A stretch of 56,964 nt of DNA. It comes from Bacteroidales bacterium (GTDB lineage Bacteria > Bacteroidota > Bacteroidia > Bacteroidales > FEN-979). The position numbers and the translations under genes were made by a program. Shown here piece after piece: positions 37,889-47,230 of this stretch. Numbering within the stretch: position 1 is the first letter of the stretch; each line of letters starts with the position of its first letter. Location of the stretch: positions 1 to 56,964 of the forward strand of contig JAUXWT010000047.1 of assembly GCA_030681475.1 (NCBI GenBank), given 5' to 3'. Below the pieces are notes generated by a model. The model was not told the origin of the DNA. It saw only the letters and a program-made list of their open reading frames with translations, and did no database searches.

Positions 37889-37910
37889 CAGCTCTAAACT
37901 CTATGAATCT

Positions 37911-39761
37911 ATGGCTACGAAACAAAGACCTGTAATTGAACGTGAAGAGGTAGTGGTAAAGTTTGTCGGCGACTCCGGTGATGGGATGCAACTCACCGGA
38001 AGCATTTTTTCGGATGTTGCCGCACTGGTTGGAAACGACCTCGCAACTTTTCCTGATTTTCCGGCTGAAATCCGTGCCCCTGCGAACACTGTGGCAGGTG
38101 TATCCGGATTTCAGGTGCACATGGGCAGTTCAAAGATTTTCACAACCGGCGACCAGGTAGATGTACTGGTTGCCATGAATCCCGCCTCACTAAAAGCGAA
38201 TCTGAAGTGGGCAAAAATCGGGGCTACCATCCTTACCGATTCAGATGCATACGATGACAAGTCGATCGAAAAGGCAGGTTACAAAATAGATCCCCTTACC
38301 GACAATTCACTGGGCAGTTTCAACCTCGTCAAGGCGCCTATTACCACGCTGACGAAAGAGAGCTTGAAGGAACTTGGATTTGATACCAAGTCTGCTGAAC
38401 GCAGTAAAAATATGTTCGCGCTGGGCATGCTTTATTATATCTTTAACAGGGATCTTGACTCCTCATTCAAATATTTTGAACAAAAATTCAAGAAAAATCC
38501 CGACGTAGTCAAGATAAACAAGATTGTCCTTCAGGCCGGTTATAACTATGCTGATACTGTTGAAGCGCTGGAATCGGTGATCCATGTGTCTGCGGCTCAT
38601 ATGGAAAAAGGCCGCTACCGCAATATTACCGGAAATGTGGCTGTGGCATGGGGACTGCTTGCCGCCGCAGAGAAATCGGGGCGCCCGCTCTTTCTGGGTT
38701 CTTATCCGATCACTCCGGCAACAGAGATCCTGATGGAGCTTTCAAAACACAAGTCATTGGGAGCGAAAGTGTTTCAGGCCGAAGATGAGATTGCAGGAAT
38801 TTGTTCTGCCATCGGTGCATCTTTTACAGGTGCGCTTGCCTGCACAACCACATCAGGGCCAGGCCTTTCGTTAAAAAGTGAGGCGATCGGACTGGCAGTT
38901 ATCACCGAATTGCCCCTGGTAATCGTCAATGTACAAAGGGGTGGCCCTTCAACCGGCTTGCCGACAAAATCGGAGCAAAGCGACCTGTATCAGGCATTGT
39001 TTGGCCGCAATGGCGAATGTCCGGTCATTGTCATCGCTGCATCATCCTCCGAAAACTGTTTTACTTATGCATACATGGCAGCAAAGCTTTCGATGGAGCA
39101 CATGACGCCAACCATCCTGCTTACAGACGGGTATCTTGGATTTGGTTCAGCCTTGTTCAGGATACCGAAAATGGCTGATATGCCTTTCATTTACCCACCG
39201 CTTGCCGAACCCAATGATCCTGATTTCAAACCTTACAGGCGTAATGCCGAAACCCTGGTACGCAAATGGGCCATCCCCGGTACGGAAGGGTTACGCCATC
39301 GTGTCGGCGGCCTTGAAAAGGAGAATATTACAGGTATTGTATCAACCGATCCGTTGAACCACCAGGTTATGACCGATCTGCGTGCTCAAAAGGTTGAGAA
39401 AGTGGCTGATTTCATCCCGGAACAGGAAATTGATGGCAAGCCGGAAGGCGATCTGCTTGTGGTTAGCTGGGGAGGCACTTATGGCGCTGTTCATTCGGCG
39501 GTAAGCCAATTGCAAAAGGAGGGGAAGAGTATCAGTCATGCTCATTTCCATTACATCATGCCGCTTCCGAAGAATACTGGCACAGTGCTTAAGGGATTTA
39601 AAAAAATTGTTGTTTGTGAGCTCAACAGCGGACAATTCGTGAATTATCTCCGAATGAAGTTCCCGATGCCTAATATATCACAGTTCAACAAGGTACAGGG
39701 ATTACCTTTTATGATCAACGAGTTATCGGCTAAGTTTAACCAACTTTTGGAGGAAAAATAA
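37911..39761 (+). CDS. korA: 2-oxoacid:ferredoxin oxidoreductase, fused gamma-alpha subunit
   Basis: 616 residues. The first ~190 are the gamma domain (KFVGDSGDGMQLTGSIFSDV, FPDFPAEIRAPANTVAGVSG). The rest is alpha, with LFLGSYPITPATEILMELSK, AEDEIAGICSAIGASFTGAL and TTTSGPGLSLKSEAIGLAV. The gamma-alpha fusion with a separate beta subunit is the two-gene Kor form frequent in Bacteroidota, thought to make or use 2-oxoglutarate with ferredoxin. It catalyses reversible oxidative decarboxylation to the acyl-CoA. korB follows after 1 nt. Confidence 0.9.
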   Translation: MATKQRPVIEREEVVVKFVGDSGDGMQLTGSIFSDVAALVGNDLATFPDFPAEIRAPANTVAGVSGFQVHMGSSKIFTTGDQVDVLVAMNPASLKANLKWAKIGATILTDSDAYDDKSIEKAGYKIDPLTDNSLGSFNLVKAPITTLTKESLKELGFDTKSAERSKNMFALGMLYYIFNRDLDSSFKYFEQKFKKNPDVVKINKIVLQAGYNYADTVEALESVIHVSAAHMEKGRYRNITGNVAVAWGLLAAAEKSGRPLFLGSYPITPATEILMELSKHKSLGAKVFQAEDEIAGICSAIGASFTGALACTTTSGPGLSLKSEAIGLAVITELPLVIVNVQRGGPSTGLPTKSEQSDLYQALFGRNGECPVIVIAASSSENCFTYAYMAAKLSMEHMTPTILLTDGYLGFGSALFRIPKMADMPFIYPPLAEPNDPDFKPYRRNAETLVRKWAIPGTEGLRHRVGGLEKENITGIVSTDPLNHQVMTDLRAQKVEKVADFIPEQEIDGKPEGDLLVVSWGGTYGAVHSAVSQLQKEGKSISHAHFHYIMPLPKNTGTVLKGFKKIVVCELNSGQFVNYLRMKFPMPNISQFNKVQGLPFMINELSAKFNQLLEEK

Positions 39762-39762
39762 G

Positions 39763-40800
39763 ATGGATTTTATTAATATGACCGTTGAACGTACAAATGT
39801 TCAGCTTTGCAAAGCAGATTTTGAAAGTGACCAGATGGTAAAATGGTGTCCCGGTTGTGGAGGTCATGCCATCCTTAGCGCTGTAGAACGCGTATTCCCG
39901 AAATTAGGTTACCGGAAGGAGAACTTTTGCATCGTTTCTGGTATCGGATGTTCCTCGCGTTTTCCTTATTACGTGAACACATATGGCATCCACGGCATTC
40001 ATGGACGTGCCGCCGCCATCTCTACCGGCGTGAAAATTGCCAATCCCCGCCTCAGCGTGTGGATGGCCACGGGCGACGGCGACTCTCTCGCCATCGGGGG
40101 GAATCACTTTATCCATGTGATACGCCGGAATGTGGACATCAATATCCTCCTCTTTAATAACCAGATCTACGGGTTGACCAAGGGACAATATTCTCCAACC
40201 ACCCCCATGGGAAAGGTAACGAAAACATCCCCAATGGGTACCATCGAACATCCGTTCAACATCGGGGAACTTGTGATGGGAGCCCAGGGCACTTTTTTCG
40301 CCCGTGTCCCCGACAACAATATCAATCAAATGACCGAGGCGATGTTTGAAGCTGCCAAACATGACGGAACGTCTGTGATCGAGATCATGGAAAACTGCGT
40401 CATTTTTGCTGATAAGGCGCATATCGCGGTATTAGGCAAAGACGTGAAAGATAATGCCATGCTGGTCGTTAAAAACGGCGCTCCCATGGTATTTGGAAAA
40501 AACATGGATAAAGGGATTATTCTGGAAGGTACACAACTGAAAGTTGTTGAAATCGGAAAGGATGGGATAACCATAGATGATATTCTGGTTCACGATGCGT
40601 ACAATCAGGATCCGGGAATCCAGCTCATGCTGGCAAAACTTGCTCCTCCTAATTTTCCGATGGTGTTCGGCATAATACGGTCCACCATGTACCCCACCTA
40701 CGATGACCTGGTTGAAGAGCAGATCAAATATGCCAAGGAGACCTCGAAAATCAGAAATGTCGATGATTTGCTGAATTCGGGAGATACCTGGGAGATTTAA
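39763..40800 (+). CDS. korB: 2-oxoacid:ferredoxin oxidoreductase, beta subunit
   Basis: 345 residues. VKWCPGCGGHAILSAVERVF carries the cluster Cys pair; MATGDGDSLAIGGNHFIHVI and LLFNNQIYGLTKGQYSPTTP form the thiamine diphosphate site. Partner of the gamma-alpha protein encoded just upstream. The two-subunit architecture lacks a dedicated ferredoxin subunit, so external ferredoxin is required. Confidence 0.92.
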   Translation: MDFINMTVERTNVQLCKADFESDQMVKWCPGCGGHAILSAVERVFPKLGYRKENFCIVSGIGCSSRFPYYVNTYGIHGIHGRAAAISTGVKIANPRLSVWMATGDGDSLAIGGNHFIHVIRRNVDINILLFNNQIYGLTKGQYSPTTPMGKVTKTSPMGTIEHPFNIGELVMGAQGTFFARVPDNNINQMTEAMFEAAKHDGTSVIEIMENCVIFADKAHIAVLGKDVKDNAMLVVKNGAPMVFGKNMDKGIILEGTQLKVVEIGKDGITIDDILVHDAYNQDPGIQLMLAKLAPPNFPMVFGIIRSTMYPTYDDLVEEQIKYAKETSKIRNVDDLLNSGDTWEI

Positions 40801-40832
40801 AGATCATTACTTTTTTCTTATAACTTCGTAAA

Positions 40833-42173
40833 GTGGATTTATCAGATTTTATTCACTTCTTAGAAGTTCAAAAACTATTTTCACGACAGGAGCGAGTTCT
40901 GCTTGCTGTAAGCGGTGGAATTGACTCCACCGTGATGGCTCACCTGTTTTACAAGGCAAAACTGCAGTTTTTTATCGCCCATTGCAATTTCGGTCTTCGG
41001 GGTGAAGAGAGTGATGAAGATTTGGAGTTTGTAAAAACGATGTCCATCTATTTTAATGTACCCTTCTTTTCGGAAAAATTCGACACCTCAGGTTTTGCAG
41101 CTCAAAACGGGATTTCAACCCAGATGGCTGCCAGAGATCTTCGGTATACCTGGTTTGAAAAGATCAGGCGTGAGAATAAATTTGATTACATCGCGACTGC
41201 CCACCATCTTGATGACCAGGTGGAAACTTTCCTGATCAATCTCATCCGAGGAACAGGAATTGCCGGCTTGCATGGAATCCCTGTAAAAAACGGGAAAGTG
41301 ATCAGACCACTCATGTTTGCTTTTCGCAGGGATATTGAGCAATATGCCGCTAAAAACAAATTATCTTATCGCACTGACCAATCAAACAATGAGATAAAAT
41401 ACCTGCGAAACAAAATAAGGCACGAAATAGTTCCGCTTATGTGCGGGATCAACCCGGAGTTCACAAATGTTTTAACTGAGAGTATCAGACGAATAGGAGA
41501 TTTTGAACAAATCGGCAATGATGTGTTGGACAAATGGTGTAAAGAAATCCTGAAACCCGATGGACAGGATTACTTCATTGATATCAAACAGCTTTTGTCC
41601 GTTACACCAATTGAATCCTATGCCTGGCGGTTATTGTCACCGTTTGGGTTCAATGAAACTCAGATCATAAACATACTTGATTGCCTCGATAAACAATACA
41701 GAACTATTTTTCTTTCTGCGGATTACCAGTTGGTAAAGGAGCGAAAAAGGCTGGTCATCAGGTGGTTAACGCCTAAAATCCCTGACCAGACAAGAATAAT
41801 TGATTCGTTTGTTGAGAAAAAAATGATCAGTAAACCGCTGAAACTTGTTTTTAGCAGGATTAAAGATCCGAAAAAATTTACCATCCCTGTATCCGGCAAC
41901 ATCGCAAGCCTGGATTTCAGCAAACTTCAATTTCCACTTCTATTACGGAAGTGGCGGCATGGAGATTCGTTTTATCCACTGGGGATGAAAAAGAGAAAAA
42001 AACTGAGTGATTTTTTTATTGATCAGAAATTTTCATTGAGAGACAAAGAGCAAACTTGGCTTGTTTGTTCCGGGAATGATATCATTTGGATCGTCGGGCA
42101 CCGCATTGATCACAGGTTCAGAGTAACTTCAGCGACACGGGAGATTTTGTGCATAGTGACAGGTGACAGGTGA
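40833..42173 (+). CDS. tilS: tRNA(Ile)-lysidine synthetase
   Basis: 446 residues from a GTG start. The PP-loop motif LAVSGGIDSTVMAH (residues 24-37) binds ATP; FDYIATAHHLDDQVETFLIN and RNKIRHEIVPLMCGINPEFT are conserved TilS segments, and the C-terminal PFPLLLRKWRHGDSF-type domain (LLRKWRHGDSFYPLGMKKRK) binds tRNA. It converts C34 of tRNA-Ile(CAU) to lysidine, which is essential. The last residues (IVTGDR) and the stop are supplied by a gtgacagg tandem repeat. Confidence 0.95.
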   Translation: MDLSDFIHFLEVQKLFSRQERVLLAVSGGIDSTVMAHLFYKAKLQFFIAHCNFGLRGEESDEDLEFVKTMSIYFNVPFFSEKFDTSGFAAQNGISTQMAARDLRYTWFEKIRRENKFDYIATAHHLDDQVETFLINLIRGTGIAGLHGIPVKNGKVIRPLMFAFRRDIEQYAAKNKLSYRTDQSNNEIKYLRNKIRHEIVPLMCGINPEFTNVLTESIRRIGDFEQIGNDVLDKWCKEILKPDGQDYFIDIKQLLSVTPIESYAWRLLSPFGFNETQIINILDCLDKQYRTIFLSADYQLVKERKRLVIRWLTPKIPDQTRIIDSFVEKKMISKPLKLVFSRIKDPKKFTIPVSGNIASLDFSKLQFPLLLRKWRHGDSFYPLGMKKRKKLSDFFIDQKFSLRDKEQTWLVCSGNDIIWIVGHRIDHRFRVTSATREILCIVTGDR

Positions 42174-42221
42174 CAGGTGACAAGTGACAGGTGACAAGTG
42201 ACAAGTGACAAGTGACGGGTG
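42157..42221. repeat. Tandem gtgacagg/gtgacaag array over the tilS stop
   Basis: Eight or more units of 8 nt (gtgacagg, later gtgacaag), starting inside the last codons of tilS and running to the convergent LETM1-like gene. Confidence 0.8.
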
Positions 42222-42226
42222 AATGG

Positions 42227-42676
42227 TTAAAACCTGGATATCTTTTCGTTTTCCAGGTCTTTTTCAATACCTTCGGTGGTAAGTAGTTCCTTTTTCTCCT
42301 TTGGATAAAATGAGTCGGGCAGCAGTTGTATGTTCATGCTCATCAGCAGGTGATCCATGATGATCAGCAGCACTGTGCCGACAATTGGAAGCGGTATAAG
42401 CATTACAGGAACCATTACCCCGGAACTTCTCAGAATATCGATGACCTGTTTTTTAAATTGCTTTTTTTCTTCCCTGGATATTTTCTCTTTCTTAATGTAT
42501 TTGGAAAGGATGAGGAAGGTCTCTTTTGTTTCAATTGCCTCCGTTTTTATTCCGGTTGAATACCGGCCTGCTTCACCAAGAAAAGCCTTTGCATATCCTG
42601 CAATGATCTCTTTTACACGTGGTAAAGTAAACAGACCTAAAAAGTAGGCAATTATTTTTTTGCGAAGAGATTTCAA
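42227..42676 (-). CDS. LETM1-like small membrane protein
   Basis: 149 residues. Basic helical N-terminus, then ISREEKKQFKKQVIDILRSS and a hydrophobic segment MVPVMLIPLPIVGTVLLIIM, followed by LLPDSFYPKEKK. The layout (charged helix, Gly-x-x-x-P hydrophobic hairpin with P-I-P/I-P-L-P, LLPSSF-like ending) matches the LETM1 ribosome-binding-like domain of mitochondrial proteins and their bacterial relatives. Function in bacteria is unknown. It is convergent with tilS. Confidence 0.55.
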   Translation of the reverse strand: MKSLRKKIIAYFLGLFTLPRVKEIIAGYAKAFLGEAGRYSTGIKTEAIETKETFLILSKYIKKEKISREEKKQFKKQVIDILRSSGVMVPVMLIPLPIVGTVLLIIMDHLLMSMNIQLLPDSFYPKEKKELLTTEGIEKDLENEKISRF

Positions 42677-42762
42677 TTGGACGGGTATTTAGACAAATGT
42701 AATGAAAAATTGCGTAAACGGGTAAACGGGCTATAGGTAGTCCAATTGATATTTACGCAATA

Positions 42763-43395
42763 TCAATTGTGGCAATTGCAATGTTTGCCGGTGTTTGCTT
42801 TTTCGAAACATTCCCGTCCCTCGGTAAATGAAAACCATGCCAGCCCAAGAGTTCCAAGTATGTCAATCCATCCGATGCCCGTCAATTCAAAAATGACACT
42901 GGATACGAGCAACACTACCGACATATAGATGCAAACTCTGGTGCAATACGCATCAGCAATGATCGCCTGGGAATCCAATTTCTTTCCCACCCTCAGTTTC
43001 ATGAAGAAAAGAATGATCATGACGACAATGGAGATGCTTGAGATGACCACACCCCAGAAGGTGGTTTCCGGTTTATGTCCGGTATATAAGTTGTACCCGG
43101 AAGTAATGACTAATCCAGCCGCGAGAATATAAAATGCTGTTCCGGTGATCCGGAGCGCGCGCTGTTCGAATGAAGTGCGATTATCGGCGCCGAAAATCCT
43201 TATACGATTGATCATTTGCACGATCCCAAGCCCAGAGATGACTTCGATCAGGCTGTCTGCGCCAAACCCGAACAGGGTGAGGCTCTCATCAGTGAATCCA
43301 AAATATATGCTGACAACTCCTTCGATGATATTGTAAGCAATGGTGAAGATGGCCAGCCACAATGCGATTCTGAATAATTTTTTGGTTTGCAGCAC
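42763..43395 (-). CDS. Cation-diffusion-facilitator-like membrane protein, short form
   Basis: 210 residues with about five or six helices. LFGFGADSLIEVISGLGIV matches the second helix of CDF transporters, and SQAIIADAYCTRVCIYMSVV the fifth helix, where the canonical HxxxD metal site reads as DAYCTR. The cytoplasmic C-terminal domain is missing; instead the protein ends KANTGKHCNCHN, a His/Cys tail that could bind metal. Probably a heavy-metal exporter or sensor of the CDF superfamily with altered metal selectivity. Confidence 0.68.
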   Translation of the reverse strand: MLQTKKLFRIALWLAIFTIAYNIIEGVVSIYFGFTDESLTLFGFGADSLIEVISGLGIVQMINRIRIFGADNRTSFEQRALRITGTAFYILAAGLVITSGYNLYTGHKPETTFWGVVISSISIVVMIILFFMKLRVGKKLDSQAIIADAYCTRVCIYMSVVLLVSSVIFELTGIGWIDILGTLGLAWFSFTEGRECFEKANTGKHCNCHN

Positions 43396-43435
43396 TTTTA
43401 TCCGGTTTTACCGGCGTAAATATACCGTAAATCCC

Positions 43436-44194
43436 TCAGTAACCATGTACGCCCATTCCGAAAAGGGCGAAATCATACTTAACCGGGTCTGAAGGATCGA
43501 AAACTTTCAACGCTTCTGTAAGTTCGATGGTCGCTTTCCAATCGTTTTGCCTGCGGTGTAACAGCCCCAGTTTACGGGCAACACGGCCTGAATGGATATC
43601 CAGCGGACAAACCAGGTTTGCCTGATCAATTGAATGCCAGATGCCGAAGTCGACCCCGTGCTGGTCTTTTCTTACCATCCAACGCAGGAACATATTGATC
43701 CGTTTACCTGCTGATCCCGCGAGCGGGTTGGCAATGTGTTTCTCGGATCTCTTCAGGTGGTCTGTCGATAGAAAGACTTCCCTGAAACCATTTATTGCAA
43801 TCGCTGGCCCTTTTTCGTTTAGCTCGCTGAACAGCGGTTCAAGGCCTTGGTACTTTATATAAATTCGCTGCAGTGCAGTGAGAAAGAACAGGCAATCATC
43901 ACCGTTGAAGGTACGATGGACAAAATGTAGAAATGGTTTAAAATCCTGTGGCTTTGCACAGAGCAGGAAATCATAGGGTGAATTATCCATCCATTGCACA
44001 AGCCTGCGTGCATTACCTACAATTGATTTTCTGTTCCCCCAGGCGATGGTCGCACTAAGAAATCCTGAAATTTCGATGTCCTGTTTCCGTAAAAACTGGT
44101 GTGGGATAACAATCGGATCAGGTGGGATGAAAGCAGGCTGGTTATAATAAGTGTACTTTGCTTCCAGAATGTCAAATAATTCTGCTTTCGTCAA
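43436..44194 (-). CDS. TIGR02757 family protein
   Basis: 252 residues from a TTG start; no ATG lies upstream in frame. It matches the conserved family TIGR02757 by the PDPIVIPHQFLRKQDIEISG and FLSATIAWGNRKSIVGNARR segments and MFLRWMVRKDQHGVDFGIW, which resembles a helix-hairpin-helix DNA glycosylase fold, ending PVKYDFALFGMGVHG. The function has not been established; a nucleic-acid repair role is a guess from the fold. Confidence 0.8.
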   Translation of the reverse strand: MTKAELFDILEAKYTYYNQPAFIPPDPIVIPHQFLRKQDIEISGFLSATIAWGNRKSIVGNARRLVQWMDNSPYDFLLCAKPQDFKPFLHFVHRTFNGDDCLFFLTALQRIYIKYQGLEPLFSELNEKGPAIAINGFREVFLSTDHLKRSEKHIANPLAGSAGKRINMFLRWMVRKDQHGVDFGIWHSIDQANLVCPLDIHSGRVARKLGLLHRRQNDWKATIELTEALKVFDPSDPVKYDFALFGMGVHGY

Positions 44195-44236
44195 CCTTTT
44201 CGCGTTAATGTTTTATAATTAACTCCTTGGCCTGCA

Positions 44237-44791
44237 TCAGGTTGCCAGGTGCACTGGTTTCAATAATTCTTTCCCGACCTCAATGGCTTTTTCATTTTCA
44301 GGAATAAGTGCATGGTGGCGGGCAGGGAGTGATTTCTCCAATCCTTTGCGGATATTTTCGGGTGCGACCAAAGGTTTTAGTTTGAGGAATCCGCCCAGGA
44401 CGATCATGTTAAATATCTTGGCAAGGCCACGTTTTCCGGCTTCATCGGCAGCTTCGATGGAGTAGATATTGATATCCTTTCGCACGGGGTTCCGGGTAAT
44501 CCCATTTGGGTCATAAATGAGTAATCCGCCAGGCTTTACGGATTTTTCAAATTTATCAAGGGATTGCTGGTTCAGAATGATTGCTGTGTCGAAAGAGTTC
44601 AGGATTGGGGAACTTATACGTTCATCGCTGATGATCACAGTAACATTGGCGGTTCCACCGCGCATCTCAGGACCGTATGAAGGCATCCAACTCACCTCTT
44701 TGTTTTGCATTACTCCCGAATAGGCGAGGATCTTACCCATGGAGAGGACACCCTGGCCGCCGAATCCTGCAATAATGATTTCTTCTGTCAT
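44237..44791 (-). CDS. 2-oxoacid:ferredoxin oxidoreductase, gamma subunit
   Basis: 184 residues. IIAGFGGQGVLSMGKILAYS and SWMPSYGPEMRGGTANVTVI are the gamma-domain hallmarks that bind CoA. Last gene of a four-gene minus-strand operon (ferredoxin subunit, alpha, beta, gamma) with 51 nt between it and the beta gene. The operon order is as in vor or kor clusters of other Bacteroidota. Confidence 0.9.
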   Translation of the reverse strand: MTEEIIIAGFGGQGVLSMGKILAYSGVMQNKEVSWMPSYGPEMRGGTANVTVIISDERISSPILNSFDTAIILNQQSLDKFEKSVKPGGLLIYDPNGITRNPVRKDINIYSIEAADEAGKRGLAKIFNMIVLGGFLKLKPLVAPENIRKGLEKSLPARHHALIPENEKAIEVGKELLKPVHLAT

Positions 44792-44842
44792 TTTGTTTTA
44801 ATATCGAATATTGATTAACGAATGTTGAATTCTGATCAGATC

Positions 44843-45655
44843 TTATTCCTTTTCAGAGGTTTCTGTCTTTACAACTAGCTTTCCATCTACCTTGATATCT
44901 CCCAACTGATAGAACGGGAACATATTATCTTCCATCCATTTATTGGAATTTACCGGTGTCATTTTCCAGCCCGAATTACAGTTGGAAACGATCTCGACCA
45001 GGCTCAAACCCTTGTTCTCCTTTTGGAGTTCGAACGCTTTCCGCAACGCTTTTTTAGTTTTACGTACATGGTTCGGCGTATGGACGGCCTGACGAGTAAC
45101 GTAATAAACCCCGGGAAGCTGTGCAACCAGTTCAGTGATCTTGAGCGGATGTCCCATCGTAGTCACGTCGCGCCCGTAAGGCGAGGTGGAAGAACGCATC
45201 CCCGGCAGGGTTGTAGGGGCCATCTGGCCGCCGGTCATTCCGTAGATCCCATTGTTGATAAAGATGATGGTAATGTTTTCTCCGCGGTTGCAGGCATGAA
45301 TGGTCTCTGCCGTACCGATTGCGGCGAGGTCTCCATCGCCCTGGTATGTAAAGACAAAGTGGCCGGGCCACATCCGTTTGATGGCAGTTGCCAGGGCAGG
45401 GGCGCGCCCGTGTGCAGCGCCAAGCATATCTATCGCCATAAAGTCATAAGCCAGCACGGAGCATCCGACCGGGGATATCCCGATTGTTTTATCTACAATA
45501 TCCATCTCGTCGATCACCTCCATCAGCATCCGGTGTGCAGTTCCATGTCCACAGCCCGGACAATAGCTCAGGGGCTTGTCAGTCATCAGACTTGTCTTTT
45601 TATAGACAATATTTTCCGGTTTGAGTATGTCGGTTTTGATAAATTGATCTTCCAT
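44843..45655 (-). CDS. 2-oxoacid:ferredoxin oxidoreductase, beta subunit
   Basis: 270 residues. LSYCPGCGHGTAHRMLMEVI has the Cys pair; GDGDLAAIGTAETIHACNRG and IFINNGIYGMTGGQMAPTTL bind thiamine diphosphate. The protein has the short beta form used with separate gamma and alpha subunits. It starts 2 nt after the alpha stop. The substrate (branched-chain 2-oxoacid or 2-oxoglutarate) is not set by these motifs. Confidence 0.92.
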   Translation of the reverse strand: MEDQFIKTDILKPENIVYKKTSLMTDKPLSYCPGCGHGTAHRMLMEVIDEMDIVDKTIGISPVGCSVLAYDFMAIDMLGAAHGRAPALATAIKRMWPGHFVFTYQGDGDLAAIGTAETIHACNRGENITIIFINNGIYGMTGGQMAPTTLPGMRSSTSPYGRDVTTMGHPLKITELVAQLPGVYYVTRQAVHTPNHVRKTKKALRKAFELQKENKGLSLVEIVSNCNSGWKMTPVNSNKWMEDNMFPFYQLGDIKVDGKLVVKTETSEKE

Positions 45656-45657
45656 AA

Positions 45658-46740
45658 TTAACCTCCGATTATTTGTTGTTCAAGAGCATTTAAAACTTCA
45701 TCCGGGGAGGGGATGATGCCGCCGAAACGGCCGTAATGTTCGATTTTTACCTTACAACCAACTGAAAGTTTTACATCTTCTATCATCTGGCCAGCGTTCA
45801 TTTCAACAACAAGGATTCCCTTCACCCTGTTTCCGACATTTGAAACCTGGGTTGCAGGGAACGGGAATAAGGTAATGGGGCGGAACAAACCGACTTTGAT
45901 GCCTTTTGCACGGGCAAGATCCAGCGCTTTCTGGCAGATCCGCGCCGACAGGCCAAATGCAACTATAAGATATTCGGCATCTTCACATTGAACCTCTTCG
46001 AATAAAACCTCTTTCTTCTCCATTTCTCGGTATTTGGCCTGAAGTTTGAGGTTTACACGTTCCTGCCCGGCGGGATCAAGGTCGAGTGATGTTACGATAT
46101 TATGGTTTCTGGTTTTCGGCCTTCCATTCGAAGCCCATGGACATTGTTTAATCAACTCCTCATCGGTGCGGCGGGGGATATGGTCGAAAAGGACCACTTT
46201 CTCCATCATTTGCCCGATGGCGCCGTCGGAGAGGATCATGACCGGCGTGCGGTACTCAAAAGCCTTATCGAAAGCGAGTTTCACGTGGTCACACATTTCC
46301 TGAACTGAAGCAGGCGCAAGCACAAGCATCCTGTAGTCGCCATGACCACCGCCTTTAACTGCCTGGAAATAATCGGCCTGAGATGGTTGGATGGTGCCCA
46401 ACCCCGGACCTCCACGAACGATGTTGACAATTACAGCAGGCAATTCGGCTCCTGCAAGGTAACTGAGTCCTTCCTGCATCAGACTGATCCCCGGACTTGA
46501 GGAGGATGTCAAAACCATTTTTCCTGTTCCGGCTCCGCCATAAAGCATGTTGATGGCAGCTACTTCGCTTTCAGCCTGTAGCACCACCATCCCGGTCCGC
46601 TCGAATGGCCTTTCAGCCATCAGGTATTCCATCACCTCCGACTGAGGTGTGATAGGGTAACCGAAATAACCGTCGCAACCCGCACGGATGGCGGCTTCAG
46701 CAACAGCTTCATTCCCCTTCATTAATCTAAGTTCACCCAT
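45658..46740 (-). CDS. vorB: 2-oxoacid:ferredoxin oxidoreductase, alpha subunit (VorB-type)
   Basis: 360 residues. LMKGNEAVAEAAIRAGCDGY and FGYPITPQSEVMEYL, then LQAESEVAAINMLYGGAGTG and the GPGLGTIQPSQADYFQAVKG segment. The sequence resembles proteins annotated as 3-methyl-2-oxobutanoate dehydrogenase subunit VorB, so valine-derived acids are a likely substrate, though KorA-type use cannot be excluded. It is preceded by the small ferredoxin subunit gene. Confidence 0.82.
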   Translation of the reverse strand: MGELRLMKGNEAVAEAAIRAGCDGYFGYPITPQSEVMEYLMAERPFERTGMVVLQAESEVAAINMLYGGAGTGKMVLTSSSSPGISLMQEGLSYLAGAELPAVIVNIVRGGPGLGTIQPSQADYFQAVKGGGHGDYRMLVLAPASVQEMCDHVKLAFDKAFEYRTPVMILSDGAIGQMMEKVVLFDHIPRRTDEELIKQCPWASNGRPKTRNHNIVTSLDLDPAGQERVNLKLQAKYREMEKKEVLFEEVQCEDAEYLIVAFGLSARICQKALDLARAKGIKVGLFRPITLFPFPATQVSNVGNRVKGILVVEMNAGQMIEDVKLSVGCKVKIEHYGRFGGIIPSPDEVLNALEQQIIGG

Positions 46741-46758
46741 TGAGTATCTTTTTTGATG

Positions 46759-46989
46759 TTAAACTGTTTCAACTTTAGCCCGGTAAACGGTGATCACTCC
46801 ATCAGGGCATACGAGTGCACAGTTGGTGCATCCCGTACATTCGTTGTTCACTTTCATTGCAAAGCGATATCCTTTGCTGTTCACTTCCTTCGACATCGCT
46901 ATCACCGTAAAGGGGCATGCAGCGAGGCATACTTCACATCCTTTGCATTTTTCGATGTCGATCGCAATGTCACCTATAACTTTTGCCAT
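46759..46989 (-). CDS. 2-oxoacid:ferredoxin oxidoreductase, ferredoxin-like delta subunit
   Basis: 76 residues. Two [4Fe-4S] motifs, CKGCEVCLAACP and CTGCTNCALVCP, within DIAIDIEKCKGCEVCLAACP and the rest of the fold. As the first gene of the operon it passes electrons from the catalytic subunits to free ferredoxin. It starts 18 nt before vorB. A weak promoter-like TAATTTCG (minus strand, 47026-47033) lies upstream. Confidence 0.92.
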   Translation of the reverse strand: MAKVIGDIAIDIEKCKGCEVCLAACPFTVIAMSKEVNSKGYRFAMKVNNECTGCTNCALVCPDGVITVYRAKVETV

Positions 46990-47122
46990 ATATTGTGGGT
47001 TGAATTGTTAATGGATTCACACGGGCGAAATTAGTAAAATTGTTTGAACCGGCGGTCACTCCATCCGGGGAAATTGGAACAGGCCGACTAATTTAGAACG
47101 GGTATAAGCTTGAAAGGGTTAT

Positions 47123-47198
47123 TAGTGAACGGGTAAACGAGTGAACGGGTAAACGAGTGAACAGGTAAACGGGTTAACAGGTGAACGGGTGAAGGGGT
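47123..47198. repeat. Tandem gtgaacgg/gtaaacga array
   Basis: About nine units of g(t)(g/a)aac(g/a)(g/a)g at 8-nt spacing. The remainder of the 46990-47230 gap shows only the weak promoter element of the vor operon. Confidence 0.8.
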
Positions 47199-47230
47199 TC
47201 GTGGGTTTAAGTATCCGATTCCGATTTGTT

